From Crossiella equi (GTDB taxonomy: Bacteria; Actinomycetota; Actinomycetes; Mycobacteriales; Pseudonocardiaceae): a stretch of DNA of 64,000 nucleotides. The notes beneath the pieces were generated by a model. It saw only the letters and a list, made by a program, of their open reading frames with translations, ran no database searches and was not told the DNA's origin. Shown one piece after another: positions 17,058 through 29,484 of this stretch (position 1 is the first letter of the stretch; each line of letters opens with the position of its first letter). Position numbers and translations under genes: made by a program. The stretch spans positions 5,007,786 through 5,071,785 of the forward strand of contig NZ_JAGIOO010000001.1 of assembly GCF_017876755.1 (NCBI RefSeq). The letters run 5' to 3'.

Positions 17058-17996
17058 TCAGTTCGCGCTGGCCTTGGTGAGCAGGCCCAGCTCGTCCTCG
17101 GTCAGCTCCAGGGTGGCCGCCGGCAGGATCTCCGCCAGCTGCTCGACCGTGCGCGCGCTCGCGATCGGTGCCGCCACCGTCGGCTGGGCGGCCAGCCAGG
17201 CCAGCGCCACCGAGGCCAGCGGGGCGTCGGCGTGCGCGGCCGAGACCTCGTCCAGGGCCGCCAGCACCCGCAGGCCCCGCTCGTCCAGGTAGGCACCGGC
17301 CGCCTGGGCGCGGGCGCTCTCCACCTGCACCCCCGGGCGGTACTTGCCGGTCAGGAAGCCCTTGGCCAGGCCCCAGTACGGCACCGCGGACAGGCCCTCG
17401 ATCGCCACCAGCGCGGCCAGCTTGCCCTCGTAGCCACCGCGCTCGACCAGGCTGTACTCCGGCTGGAGCGCCACGTAGGTGGCCAGGTTCTCGCGCTTGC
17501 TGATCTCCAGCGCCTCGGCGAGGCGGTCGGTGGAGTAGTTCGACGCCGCCAGGTGGCGCACCTTGCCCTCGCGGACCAGGGCGTCGAAGGCGCCGAGCGT
17601 CTCCTCCAGCGGCACCGAGGTGTCGTCGATGTGCGCGTAGTACAGGTCGATGTGGTCGGTGCCCAGCCGCCGCAGCGAGTCTTCGGCGCCCTTGCGGATG
17701 CTGGCCGCGGACAGGCCCTTGGCCGAGGGCAGCTGGCCGACCTTGGTCGCGATCACGACATCGTCGCGCCGCCCACGCCGGGCCAGCCACCGGCCGATGA
17801 TCGTCTCCGACTCGCCGCCGGAGTTGCCCTCACCCCAGGCCGAGTACACGTCCGCGGTGTCGATGAAGTTGCCGCCCGCCGCCGTGAAGGCGTCCAGCAC
17901 CGTGAACGACTGCTGCTCGTCCGCGGTCCAGCCGAACACGTTGCCGCCGAGGCACAGCGGGAAGACGTCGAGGTCACTGGTGCCGATTCTTGCCAC
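17058..17996 (-). CDS. Aldo/keto reductase
   Basis: This 312-residue NADPH-dependent oxidoreductase has the (beta/alpha)8 barrel and an intact catalytic tetrad Asp46, Tyr51, Lys85 and His122, read from FIDTADVYS, IATKVG and LYYAHIDD. The C-terminal cofactor-binding stretch (VAAPIASARTVEQLAEIL) is present. The sequence belongs to the general-stress, YajO-like bacterial branch, and the physiological substrate is unknown. It is monocistronic, facing yciI across a hairpin. Confidence 0.87.
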   Translation of the reverse strand: MARIGTSDLDVFPLCLGGNVFGWTADEQQSFTVLDAFTAAGGNFIDTADVYSAWGEGNSGGESETIIGRWLARRGRRDDVVIATKVGQLPSAKGLSAASIRKGAEDSLRRLGTDHIDLYYAHIDDTSVPLEETLGAFDALVREGKVRHLAASNYSTDRLAEALEISKRENLATYVALQPEYSLVERGGYEGKLAALVAIEGLSAVPYWGLAKGFLTGKYRPGVQVESARAQAAGAYLDERGLRVLAALDEVSAAHADAPLASVALAWLAAQPTVAAPIASARTVEQLAEILPAATLELTEDELGLLTKASAN

Positions 17997-18116
17997 GCCT
18001 CATCACAACACGGACAGCGCCGCCGCACATTCCGGGTATGCGTTCGAGTATTCGAACCAGCTGCCCAAAAGTGCAGGTCAGCTGACAAACGGTCACCGAC
18101 GGCCAACCCCGGGTGA

Positions 18117-18500
18117 CTACTCCGGCGGCCAGCGCTTGATGAACTCCAGCAGCTCCTTGCCCTGCTCGGTCAGCTCCTTGCCCTTGCCCTTGCACTCCGG
18201 GCACGCGGGGTCGGTGTTGGCCGTGCGGTGCGCCCGGGTGATCACCGAGTCGCCCTCGCGCAGCTCCAGGTAGTCCTGGAACCCGATGACCTCGGCGTCG
18301 GCCTTCTTGCTCGTGGCGAGGGCCTTGAGCTCCTCCCACTCCGCCTTCAGCTCGGCCAGCTTCGCCGCCACCGGCGGGGACTTCACGAACGCCTTCGCCC
18401 GGCGCCGCAGCGCCAGCTCCTCGGGGCTCAGCTGGTCCGCGTTGGGGTCGGCGTTCTTCCCGGTGCCCGAACACTTCGGGCATGGCTGGTCCCAGCTCAC
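18117..18500 (-). CDS. Zinc-ribbon-like protein with two CxxCxGxG motifs
   Basis: This roughly 127-residue protein has CPKCSGTG at the N-terminus and CPECKGKG near the C-terminus, a DnaJ-type pair of half zinc sites separated by a long charged helical region. The two halves could close one zinc site across the ends of a helical hairpin. The GTG start at 18500 follows a strong ribosome site (GGAGGTGGAG); a longer open frame to 18611 would run into the fba promoter region. Function unknown; a nucleic-acid or chaperone-related role is only a guess from the motif. Confidence 0.65.
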   Translation of the reverse strand: MSWDQPCPKCSGTGKNADPNADQLSPEELALRRRAKAFVKSPPVAAKLAELKAEWEELKALATSKKADAEVIGFQDYLELREGDSVITRAHRTANTDPACPECKGKGKELTEQGKELLEFIKRWPPE

Positions 18501-18669
18501 GATCTCCACCTCCGGGTCACCGCCTGCACCCGGCAGACTACCGAGAGTCGGGTTTTTCCAAGATCGACCCACCGGGGGAACTTCCGGTAGCTGACGCCGT
18601 GTGACGGACACCTCGGCCCTGCCTCGTAGGATGCGTGGAGCACAGGGCGCCCATGAGGAGGACGTTTCG

Positions 18670-19704
<1,035 letters not shown>

Positions 19705-19709
19705 GCGCG

Positions 19710-20129
19710 ATGACCCAGTTCGGCAACCTGCTGGGCGGTCCGCCGCCCGCGCTCCTGCCCGAGCGCCCGGAGCCGCAGTCCGCCCTGGACAGCGGCAAGG
19801 ACCCGTCGGAGGTGGCGCGGCAGTTCCCGGACTTCAGCGCCGCGTGGGCCGCTCTCGCCGAGCGCGCCCTCGCGGCCGGGGACCCGGTCACCGCCTACGC
19901 CTACGCCCGCACCGGCTACCACCGCGGCCTCGACCAGCTCCGCCGCGCGGGCTGGAAGGGCCACGGCCCGGTGCCGTGGTCGCACGCGCCCAACCAGGGC
20001 TTCCTGCGGGCGCTGGCCGCGCTGGCCAAGGCCGCGGGCGAGATCGGGGAGACCGAGGAGCACGAGCGCTGCTCGACCTTCCTCGCCGACTCCGACCCGG
20101 CGGCCGTCGCGGCCACCGGCCTGGCGTGA
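19710..20129 (+). CDS. DUF3151 family protein
   Basis: This 139-residue soluble actinobacterial protein of unknown function starts MTQFGNLLGGPPPALLPERP. It contains the family core FSAAWAALAERALAAGDPVTAYAYARTGYHRGLDQLRRAGWKGHGPVPW and the following SHAPNQGFLRAL, with helical-repeat (TPR-like) character. It starts five bases after fba and is surely co-transcribed with it; the conserved neighbourhood suggests a link to central carbon metabolism, but no activity is known. Confidence 0.85.
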   Translation: MTQFGNLLGGPPPALLPERPEPQSALDSGKDPSEVARQFPDFSAAWAALAERALAAGDPVTAYAYARTGYHRGLDQLRRAGWKGHGPVPWSHAPNQGFLRALAALAKAAGEIGETEEHERCSTFLADSDPAAVAATGLA

Positions 20130-20159
20130 GCCGACCCGTCTGACCTGAACGGAGGGCCC

Positions 20160-20753
20160 GTGCCCGGCAACGACTACGCATTCCACACCCGCTGGTCGCT
20201 GCCGGGCCGGGTCGACCAGGTCGCCGACGTCCTGTTCGACCCCGAGGACCTGGTCCGCTGGTGGCCCTCGGTCTACCTGGACGTGCGCAAGTCCGAGGAG
20301 GGCGACGAGCGGGGCATCGGCTCCGCCTTCGACCTCTACACCAAGGGCTGGCTGCCGTACACGCTGCGCTGGCGCATGCGGGTGGTCAGCCACGACTCCG
20401 CCTCCACCTCCGAGTTCACCGCCGAGGGCGACCTCGCGGGCCGGGGCGTCTGGGAGCTGCGCCAGGTCGGTGACCAGGTGCAGGTCGACTTCGACTGGCG
20501 GGTGCGCGCCGACAAGCCGCTGCTCCGCCACGGCTCGGCCGTGTTCAAGCCGATCTTCGAGGCCAACCACAACTGGGCCATGGCCAAGGGGCTGGAGAGC
20601 CTGCGCCTGGAGCTGGCCCGCCGGTCGGCCACCGGCGCCGAGCTGGCCGCCGTGCCCCCGCCGCCGGGCCGCACGCCCCGGGCGCGCGTGTACGCCGGAA
20701 TCGCCGTGCTCGCTCTCCTGGCAGTCGCTGTCTGGAGAAGGCGTCAGAATTAG
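20160..20753 (+). CDS. SRPBCC (START-like) domain protein with a C-terminal membrane anchor
   Basis: This 197-residue protein has an N-terminal helix-grip SRPBCC domain (residues 1-150, including VLFDPEDLVRWWPSVYLDV and EFTAEGDLAGRGVWELRQVGD) that would form a hydrophobic ligand cavity. A Pro-rich linker leads to one membrane helix (YAGIAVLALLAVAVW) and a basic WRRRQN end, so it is tail-anchored with the domain in the cytosol. The GTG start follows GGAGGG. Ligand unknown. Confidence 0.75.
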   Translation: MPGNDYAFHTRWSLPGRVDQVADVLFDPEDLVRWWPSVYLDVRKSEEGDERGIGSAFDLYTKGWLPYTLRWRMRVVSHDSASTSEFTAEGDLAGRGVWELRQVGDQVQVDFDWRVRADKPLLRHGSAVFKPIFEANHNWAMAKGLESLRLELARRSATGAELAAVPPPPGRTPRARVYAGIAVLALLAVAVWRRRQN

Positions 20754-20756
20754 CCC

Positions 20757-21830
20757 GTGCACCGGGTACGCGAAGAGCTGAGCCGACGGCTCCGACGGTT
20801 GCAGCGCACCGCGTTGCCGATCGTGCAGTGCGCCATCGGCGCGGGCATCGCGTGGCTGATCGCCGCGCACCTCATCGGGCACGCCCGGCCGTTCTTCGCG
20901 CCGATCGCGGCCGTCATCTGCCTCGGCGTCTCCCTCGGCCAGCGCCTGCGCCGGGTGGCCGAGCTGGTGGTCGGCGTCAGCGTCGGCATCGGGGTCGGCG
21001 ACGTGCTGATCGTGCAGATCGGGTCGGGGACCTGGCAGATCATGCTGGTGGTGGCCCTGGCCATGTGCGCGGCCGTGCTGCTCGACAGCGGCACGGTGAT
21101 CGCCATGCAGGCCGGGTCCTCGGCGGTGCTGGTGGCCACGCTGCTGCCACCCGGCGACAGTGGCGGCCTGGACCGCATGGTGGACGCGCTCGTCGGCGGC
21201 CTGGTCGGGCTCGCGGTGGCCGCGCTGCTGCCCGCCAACCCGATCACCGTGGCGCACCGGCAGGCCAAGGTGCTGCTCGGCGGGCTGGCCTCGGCCCTGC
21301 GCGGGGCGGCCGAGGCGGTGACCTCGGGCGAGGAGACCAAGGCCGCGGCCGTGCTCAGCCAGGCACGCAAGGCCAGCAAGGCCATCGAGGACTTCACCTC
21401 GGCGCTGGCCACCGGCACCGAGATCGCCCGCATCGCGCCCATCCGCTGGCGCCGCCGGGCCGACCTGGACAACTACCTGGCCGCGGCCGTGCCGCTGGAC
21501 CACGCCATGCGCAACACACGTGTGCTCGTGCGCCGGGCCATGGCCGCGCTGCGCGATGAGGAACCGGTGCCCGAGGCGCTGCCCCGGGTGCTCACCAAGC
21601 TCGCCCAGGCCGTCGAACAGCTCCAGGCCGAGCTCGCCGCCGGTGAGGAGCCCCTGGTGGCCCGCCAGCTGGCCAAGGAGGCCGCGAACGAGGCCAGCGG
21701 GTGTCTGGTCACCGAGGGCGGGTTCTCGGTGCGCGTGGTGGTCGCTCAGCTCCGTTCGATCGCCGTCGACCTGCTCCAGGCCACCGGCGTCAGCCGGGAC
21801 GACGCGATCGCCGAGCTGCCGCCGCTCTAG
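20757..21830 (+). CDS. FUSC-family (aromatic acid exporter-like) membrane protein
   Basis: This 357-residue protein has six hydrophobic segments in residues 18-160, with the typical FFAPIAAVICLGVSLGQRLRRVAE signature, followed by a long helical cytosolic domain. The family includes aromatic-acid efflux and FusC-like proteins. It begins three bases after the SRPBCC gene, so the fba-DUF3151-SRPBCC-FUSC run may form one transcription unit. The substrate is not deducible. Confidence 0.78.
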   Translation: MHRVREELSRRLRRLQRTALPIVQCAIGAGIAWLIAAHLIGHARPFFAPIAAVICLGVSLGQRLRRVAELVVGVSVGIGVGDVLIVQIGSGTWQIMLVVALAMCAAVLLDSGTVIAMQAGSSAVLVATLLPPGDSGGLDRMVDALVGGLVGLAVAALLPANPITVAHRQAKVLLGGLASALRGAAEAVTSGEETKAAAVLSQARKASKAIEDFTSALATGTEIARIAPIRWRRRADLDNYLAAAVPLDHAMRNTRVLVRRAMAALRDEEPVPEALPRVLTKLAQAVEQLQAELAAGEEPLVARQLAKEAANEASGCLVTEGGFSVRVVVAQLRSIAVDLLQATGVSRDDAIAELPPL

Positions 21831-22082
21831 CTAGCCCTCTGGACGGTTGAGAACCGCCGCCAGCGTGCGGTGCAGCGGCTCGTGGTCCTTCGGGTCGTGC
21901 AGGTGGGTGTCCGCACCGGTGATCTTGTAGTACTCGTCGGCGCCGTCGTAGCGGACGAGCACCTCGACGTCACCGCTGTCCTGGCAGCGCGTCACCAGCT
22001 CCAGGTCGCCGGTGACCACACCCACGTCCTCGGTCATGACCCCGCCGGGCGGGGCGACGATGACCGTGCGCAGTTCCTCCAC
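21831..22082 (-). CDS. Small conserved acidic protein, unknown function
   Basis: This roughly 83-residue soluble protein has a beta-rich pattern (DVEVLVRYDGADEYYKITG) and an acidic, His-containing middle (DTHLHDPKDHEPLHRTLAAVLNRPEG). The GTG start at 22082 has a good ribosome site (GGGGAGG, six bases upstream), whereas longer upstream frames lack one. It ends one base from the stop of the convergent FUSC gene. Not recognised. Confidence 0.55.
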   Translation of the reverse strand: MEELRTVIVAPPGGVMTEDVGVVTGDLELVTRCQDSGDVEVLVRYDGADEYYKITGADTHLHDPKDHEPLHRTLAAVLNRPEG

Positions 22083-22150
22083 AGCTGACCTCCCCGGATC
22101 GCTCCTCGCGGCAACGTATCGCCTGCCGCGAGGAGCGGCATCTCCGGAGA

Positions 22151-22789
22151 TCAACAGCGGTCGAGCATCCCGCCCAGGGCGGTCTTCTCGGGCTGGCTCA
22201 CGTTCAGGCCCCAGGCGTGCTTGGCGCCGATCCACATGCGGGCGTACGTGCAGTGGTAGCTGGTCAGCGGGGGCTTCCAGGCGTCCGGGGTCTGGTCGCC
22301 CTTGGACTGGTTCACGTTGTCGGTCACCGCGATGAGCTGCGAGTTCTTCAGGTCGTTGGCGAAGCGCTCCCGCTTGGCCGTGTCCCAGGCGGCGGCACCG
22401 GAGCGCCACGCGGCGGCCAGCGGCACGATGTGGTCGATGTCCACGTCCGAGGCGTTGGTCCAGGTCGCGCCGTCGTAGGGCGAGTACCAGGACCCCGAGG
22501 TCGCCGCGCAGCTGGTGTTGGTCTGCACGTTCTTGCCGTCCCGCTTGAGGACTGTCTCCCGGGTGTTGCAGGCCCCGGACACGGTGCTCCAGTGCGGGAA
22601 CTTCTCCCGCGAGTACCCGGTCATCGGACCGGGCGCGGCCACCGCCAGGCCGTTGAGCCAGGTGCGGGCGGTGGCCGCGGCCGGGATACCCGGTGGTTCG
22701 GCGCTCGCGGGCGCGGCCAGCCCGAGGGCGGCGGCCGCGGTGATCAGGAGGGTGGTTAGCAGGGCGCGGGCAGGGTGTGCGCTCTTCAT
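22151..22789 (-). CDS. Secreted HNH (DUF1524-type) nuclease-like protein
   Basis: This roughly 212-residue exported protein has a Sec signal peptide (MKSAHPARALL..APASA, cleaved near residue 30). The nuclease core is VDIDHIVPLAAAWRSGAAAWD, with the DHxVPL metal/catalytic His, followed by FANDLKNSQLIAVTDNVNQSKGDQTPDAW, the typical DUF1524 Asn and Lys residues. The two Cys near the middle and the final Cys could form disulfides outside the cell. Such proteins are common secreted nucleases in actinomycetes. The ATG at 22789 is preferred over the one at 22807 because it starts the signal peptide properly. Confidence 0.83.
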   Translation of the reverse strand: MKSAHPARALLTTLLITAAAALGLAAPASAEPPGIPAAATARTWLNGLAVAAPGPMTGYSREKFPHWSTVSGACNTRETVLKRDGKNVQTNTSCAATSGSWYSPYDGATWTNASDVDIDHIVPLAAAWRSGAAAWDTAKRERFANDLKNSQLIAVTDNVNQSKGDQTPDAWKPPLTSYHCTYARMWIGAKHAWGLNVSQPEKTALGGMLDRC

Positions 22790-22858
22790 GAGACGACCGT
22801 CACTCATGCGAGTGACGTTCGCAACACGAAGAGGTGACCTCCGGGTGGCTCGAAGGTG

Positions 22859-24896
<2,038 letters not shown>

Positions 24897-24918
24897 GCAA
24901 GGCCGTCCCGGACACTGG

Positions 24919-24972
24919 GAGCTTGGCCGTCCTGCCGATGACACGATCTCGGCGGGGCGGCCAAGCTCTTTT
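24919..24972 (+). terminator. Rho-independent terminator of purA
   Basis: Twenty-base arms (from GAGCTTGGCC at 24919 to GGCCAAGCTC ending at 24968) match at 18 of 20 positions around a 10-base loop, and TTTT follows. It begins 23 bases after the purA stop. The remainder of the 324-base gap to 25220 holds one more hairpin and no gene. Confidence 0.85.
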
Positions 24973-25168
24973 CCATGACCAGGCGCCACGAGCTCGTCGC
25001 GCGGCTGCACGTCGACCTCCGACGGCACGCCAGCGCACTGTCGTTGCTCGCGCTGATCTCCTTTCGCTGACTGGTCTTCCCCGCTGAGTGGGTGGCTCCG
25101 GCCGCCAGGTCTCGCCTGCTCCTGGGCGGGCATCGGCCCGGCGTGGGACTTGGCCGGACGGCGAAAGA

Positions 25169-25205
25169 GGAGCAGCCCCCGGCCTGGTGAACCGGGGGCT
25201 GCTCC
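25169..25205 (-). terminator. Rho-independent terminator of the glycerophosphodiesterase gene
   Basis: Perfect 14-bp arms GGAGCAGCCCCCGG and CCGGGGGCTGCTCC surround a 9-base loop. On the minus strand the stem is followed by TCTTTC. It lies 15 bases past the stop of the minus-strand gene. Confidence 0.8.
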
Positions 25206-25220
25206 GCGTCGTGGCCGGAC

Positions 25221-26363
25221 CTACTTGAAGTACGCCTTGCGGGCCTCGATCGCGGAGTCCGGGTTGTCGCTGAACAGTCCGTCGATCCCGGCCTTGAAGT
25301 AGGCGTTGTACTCGCCGAAGAAGTTGCCGTGCGCGGTGGGCGGGCCCGGCACCTTGAACGCGGTGGGCAGGAAGTTGTTCTCGCTGCGGAAGGTGTACGG
25401 GTGCACCTTCAGACCTGCCTTGTGCGCCTCCGGCACCAGCGCGGTCGGCGTGGTCAGGTTCCCGGCCGCGTCGCGCGGGATGACCATCTCCTTGTACGGG
25501 CCGATGCCCTTGGCGTACGAGGCGATCTCGCGCAGGCCGTTCGGCGTGACCAGGTCGGCGTAGGTGCGCTTGTCACCCTTGGCGATGAAGTCGTACGGCG
25601 CGCCGGTGGAGTCCAGCAGCTGGATGAGCGGGACCCGCAGCTCGCGGCTGAGGTCCTTGAGGTTGGTGACCTCGAAGCTCTGCACGAACACCTTGGCGCC
25701 GCGCTTGTTCAGGCCGTTCTTGTTCAGCGCGCGCACCAGCGGCGGCTCCAGCGGGAGCTTGATGGCGCGGAAGTACGTGGGGTGCTTGGTCTCCGGGTAC
25801 ACGCCGATGTCGCGGCGCAGCTCGCGGGACAGCCGCGCGCGCAGGTCCAGCACCTCCTGGAAGGTCGGCACCTCGAACCGGCCGTTGTAGACGGTGTTGC
25901 TGGGCCGGATGTCCGGGATGCGCTCCTTGGCGCGCAGCGTCTTCAGCTCGGCCAGGGTGAAGTCCTCGGTGAACCAGCCGGTCAGGCTGAACCCGTCGAT
26001 CACCTTGGTGGCCTTGCGGTCCTTGAACTCCGGGTGGTCGGCGACGTCGGTGGTGCCGCTGATCTCGTTCTCGTGCCGGGCGACCAGCACGCCGTCCTTT
26101 GTGGGCACAAGGTCCGGCTCGATGTAGTCCGCGCCCATCCGCGCGGCGAGCTCGTAGGAGGCGAGGGTGTGCTCCGGGCGGTACCCCGAGGCACCGCGGT
26201 GGCCCACGACGAGCAGCTGTTGCTCCGGCTTCTTGCCGAATGCGAGGTCGATGTTCACCTCCAGGGCGGTGGCGGGGGTGGCGGCAAGGGCGCTGGTACC
26301 CAGCACGGCGAGCGCCACCGTCGTGGCCCCCGCGAGCCGGAGCGCCCGTAAGCGATGAGACAT
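25221..26363 (-). CDS. Secreted glycerophosphodiester phosphodiesterase
   Basis: This 380-residue exported GDPD enzyme hydrolyses glycerophosphodiesters, or possibly teichoic-acid-type polymers, to glycerol phosphate. The signal peptide is MSHRLRALRLAGATTVALAVLG..PATA. The catalytic entry VVGHRGASGYRPEHTLASYELA carries the first His and Arg, ADYIEPDLVPTKDGVLVARHE the metal Glu/Asp and second His; KVFVQSFE and the C-terminal TFRSEN..DGLFSDNPDSA complete the barrel. The ATG at 26363 follows GAGGAGGTCAGCAGG; longer upstream frames are not supported. Confidence 0.9.
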   Translation of the reverse strand: MSHRLRALRLAGATTVALAVLGTSALAATPATALEVNIDLAFGKKPEQQLLVVGHRGASGYRPEHTLASYELAARMGADYIEPDLVPTKDGVLVARHENEISGTTDVADHPEFKDRKATKVIDGFSLTGWFTEDFTLAELKTLRAKERIPDIRPSNTVYNGRFEVPTFQEVLDLRARLSRELRRDIGVYPETKHPTYFRAIKLPLEPPLVRALNKNGLNKRGAKVFVQSFEVTNLKDLSRELRVPLIQLLDSTGAPYDFIAKGDKRTYADLVTPNGLREIASYAKGIGPYKEMVIPRDAAGNLTTPTALVPEAHKAGLKVHPYTFRSENNFLPTAFKVPGPPTAHGNFFGEYNAYFKAGIDGLFSDNPDSAIEARKAYFK

Positions 26364-26521
26364 CCTGCTGACCTCCTCGTATGTCGCGCTCACCTTCACC
26401 CCGGACAGCGTCCTGCGGGCCACCGTAAGGCCAATTCCGGCCAACCGCGTGGTGAACGCCAGGAATCCCACCGCACTGAACTTGTGTCTTCAATTGTGAC
26501 CTGCGGCACAGGTAGCGTTCC

Positions 26522-28495
26522 GTGGTGGTGGACGAACTGGTTGCTCAACACGACGAGGAACGACCGGCCCGCAGCCTCAGCCCGCGCTGGGACCTCGGGA
26601 TCGCGGTGGCGTGCTTCGCCATCGCGGTGCTCGTGCTGCGCCAGGTGTTCTTCCCGTTCAGCGCGGGCAGCCAGTACTACCTGATCATCTTTCTCGGCCT
26701 GACCCTGCCACTGGTCTTCCTGGTCTACCGGCCTGGGCTGAGAAGACGCACCGGTACGGGGGATCCGGGTGCGTCCGACTGGGTGCTGGCCGCGCTGTCG
26801 CTGGCCGTCGGCCTGTACCCGGTGGTCGGCGGGTTCAACGACTTCCTCGACCGGCAGGGCTCACTGTCCACCGTGGACATCCTCGCGGGCGCGGTGCTGC
26901 TCGTGCTGATCCTGGAGGCCACCCGGCGCACCACCGGCCTCGTGCTGCCGGTCGTCTGCCTGGCCTTCCTGGCCTACGCCTACTACGGCGGCTACCTGCC
27001 GCCCGGCTGGTTCATCGCGCACTCCGGCATCGACTTCAGCCAGATCGTCAACGCCCTGTACAACGACGCCAGCGGCTTCTACGGCACCCCGCTGGACGTC
27101 GCGGCCACCTACATCGTGCTGTTCACCATCTACGGCGCGATGCTGGACGCCTCCGGCGCGGGCAAGTTCTTCGTCGACATCAGCTTCGCCGCCTTCCGCG
27201 ACTCGCCCACCGCGCCCGGCCGCACCACCGCGCTGTCCGGCTTCCTGCTCGGCACCGTCTCCGGCTCGGGCACCGCGACCGCGGTCAGCCTGGGCGCGGT
27301 GACCTGGCCGATCCTGCGCCGCGCCGGGTACCCGAGGGAGAACGCCGGCGGGCTGCTCGCCGCCTCCGGCATCGGCGCGATCCTGTCGCCACCGACACTG
27401 GGCGCGGCCGCGTTCATCATCGCGGAGTACCTGCGGGTGCCCTACCTGGAAGTGCTGCTGTGGGCGTGCCTGCCCACGGTGCTCTACTACCTCGGCATCG
27501 TGCTCGCGGTCGAGGCCGACGCCCGCCGGTTCGGTGCGAAGGCCGTCCACGTGGACACTCCCAGCGCGTGGCGGCTGCTGCGCACCGGCGGCTACCACTT
27601 CGCCTCGCTGGCGATCATCGTGGTGTTCCTCGCGCTGGGCATCCCGGCCTTCTCCGCGGTCGTCTACGCCACCGCGCTGGCCGCGGTGTTCGCGCTGGTC
27701 GCCCGGCTGCGGCAGGGCGAGGGCCTCCGGCGCTGGCTGGCCGACATGTTCTCCGCCCTGGCCACCGGGGTGCGCGCGGCGCTGCCGGTGATCGCGGTGT
27801 GCGCGGCGGCCGGTGTGATCACCTCGACCATCACCAAGACCGGCATCGGGCAGGAGCTGTCCGCGGGCCTGGTCGCCACCGCCCGGTTCCTGGCGGCCGA
27901 CCCCACGCTGGTGCTGCTGCTGACCGTGGTGTTCGCCGCGGTCGCGGTCAGCGTGCTCGGCCTCGCGGTACCGGTGACCGCCTCGTTCATCATCGCCTGG
28001 GTGGTGCTCGGCCCGGCTCTGGCCGAGCTGGGCGTCTCCGACCCGGCCCGCGCGATGTTCCTCTTCTACTACGCGGTGCTCTCCGAGGTGACCCCGCCGA
28101 CCGCGCTGGCCTCCGTCGCGGCCGCCGCGATCACCGGGGGCCCGGTCATGCGCACCATGTGGCAGACCTGGAAGTACACGCTGCCCGCGTTCCTGGTGCC
28201 GATCGCGTTTGTGCTCACCGAGCAGGGCGGCGCGCTGCTGCTCCAGGGCTCGTGGACCGATGTGCTGTGGGTGTTCGCGGTCTCCGCGCTCGGTGTCGCC
28301 GCGCTCGCGGTGACCACCGGCGGCTGGCTGCTCGGCCCCGCGGGGTGGCCGGAGCGCGTGCTGTGCGCGCTGGCCGCGCTGTGCCTGCTGTACCTGCGGC
28401 CGTGGCCGATCCTCGCCGGGGTCGTGCTGCTGGTGGCCGCGCTCCTCACGCACCTGCTGACCCGGAACCGCCGACCACTGGGGACACCGTCATGA
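26522..28495 (+). CDS. TRAP transporter fused permease (TAXI type)
   Basis: This 657-residue membrane protein fuses the small (DctQ-like) and large (DctM-like) subunits of a tripartite ATP-independent transporter, driving substrate uptake with an ion gradient. The DctM core is recognised in ALSGFLLGTVSGSGTATAVSLGAVTWPILRRAGYPRENAGGLLAASGIGAILSPPTLGAAAFIIAE and in FLFYYAVLSEVTPPTALASVAAAAITG. A dozen or more hydrophobic segments are present. The start is one of three consecutive GTG codons. The stop overlaps the ATG of the TAXI binding protein (ATGA), which defines the system. Confidence 0.9.
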   Translation: MVVDELVAQHDEERPARSLSPRWDLGIAVACFAIAVLVLRQVFFPFSAGSQYYLIIFLGLTLPLVFLVYRPGLRRRTGTGDPGASDWVLAALSLAVGLYPVVGGFNDFLDRQGSLSTVDILAGAVLLVLILEATRRTTGLVLPVVCLAFLAYAYYGGYLPPGWFIAHSGIDFSQIVNALYNDASGFYGTPLDVAATYIVLFTIYGAMLDASGAGKFFVDISFAAFRDSPTAPGRTTALSGFLLGTVSGSGTATAVSLGAVTWPILRRAGYPRENAGGLLAASGIGAILSPPTLGAAAFIIAEYLRVPYLEVLLWACLPTVLYYLGIVLAVEADARRFGAKAVHVDTPSAWRLLRTGGYHFASLAIIVVFLALGIPAFSAVVYATALAAVFALVARLRQGEGLRRWLADMFSALATGVRAALPVIAVCAAAGVITSTITKTGIGQELSAGLVATARFLAADPTLVLLLTVVFAAVAVSVLGLAVPVTASFIIAWVVLGPALAELGVSDPARAMFLFYYAVLSEVTPPTALASVAAAAITGGPVMRTMWQTWKYTLPAFLVPIAFVLTEQGGALLLQGSWTDVLWVFAVSALGVAALAVTTGGWLLGPAGWPERVLCALAALCLLYLRPWPILAGVVLLVAALLTHLLTRNRRPLGTPS

Positions 28496-29484
28496 AGCTC
28501 TCCCGAGCGATCGTCGCCGTCACCGCCCTCGCGTTAACCGTCGCCGGGTGCGGCGGCAAGCGCGTGGACACCCCGCCCGCCGACCAGGCCGCGACCGGCG
28601 CCTGCGAGGCGAGCGAGGGCCGGATCACCATCGCCACCGGCAACGCGGGCGGCGTGTACTACGTGCTGGGCGGTGGCCTGGCCCAGGTGATCAGCGGCAA
28701 CAGCAAGCTCAAGGCCACCGCCGCGGAGACCGGCGCGTCCGTGCAGAACATCCAGCAGTTGGTGGCGGGCGATTACGACGTGGCCTTCTCGCTGGCCGAC
28801 ACCGCGGCCGACGCCGTCGCGGGCAAGGACTCCTTCACCGGCAAACCGCAGAAGGTCAAGGCGCTCAGCCGGGTGCACCCGAACTACGTGCACGTGGTGG
28901 TGCGCGCCGACTCCGGCATCACCTCGGTCAAGGACATGCGCGGCAAGCGGATCTCCACCGGCTCGCCGAAGTCCGGTACCGAGGTCATCGCCAACCGCCT
29001 GCTCACCGCCGCCGGGCTCAACCCGGCCACCGACGTGCAGGCCCAGCGCCTGGACCTGACCAAGACCGTGGACGGCATGAAGGACGGCACGATCGACGGC
29101 CTGGTGTGGGTCGGCGGCCTGCCCACCGCGCAGATCACCGACCTGACCACCTCGCTCAAGGACCGGGCCAGGTTCGTCGACGTCACGCCGCTGCTCAACG
29201 ACCTCAAGCGCGTGAACCCCGTGTACGACAAGGCGGTCATCCCGGCGGCCACGTACAAGAGCCCGGCCGACGTGCCGACCGTGGTCATCCCGAACGTGCT
29301 GCTGGTGCGCGAGGACTTCGCCAACGGCAACGCCTGCCAGATCACCAAGCTGCTCTACGACAAGAAGGACGAGCTGGCCCGCGTGCACCCGGCGGCCAAG
29401 GACATCGACGTGCAGAAGGCGACGATCGTCGACCCGATCCCGGTGCACCCGGGCGCGCTCCAGGCGCTGGAGGGCCTCCGCTAG
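28492..29484 (+). CDS. TAXI-family TRAP transporter solute-binding lipoprotein
   Basis: This 330-residue binding protein has a lipobox VAGC (Cys20) and the TAXI signature ITIATGNAGGVYYVLGGGLAQVIS near residues 45-68. TAAETGASVQNIQQLVAGDYDVAFSLADTAADA is the second typical block. TAXI proteins in other organisms bind glutamate, glutamine or other carboxylates; the ligand here is not deducible. It is translationally coupled to the fused permease, so the two genes make a complete two-gene TAXI-TRAP system. The last four bases overlap the convergent MaoC gene. Confidence 0.9.
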   Translation: MKLSRAIVAVTALALTVAGCGGKRVDTPPADQAATGACEASEGRITIATGNAGGVYYVLGGGLAQVISGNSKLKATAAETGASVQNIQQLVAGDYDVAFSLADTAADAVAGKDSFTGKPQKVKALSRVHPNYVHVVVRADSGITSVKDMRGKRISTGSPKSGTEVIANRLLTAAGLNPATDVQAQRLDLTKTVDGMKDGTIDGLVWVGGLPTAQITDLTTSLKDRARFVDVTPLLNDLKRVNPVYDKAVIPAATYKSPADVPTVVIPNVLLVREDFANGNACQITKLLYDKKDELARVHPAAKDIDVQKATIVDPIPVHPGALQALEGLR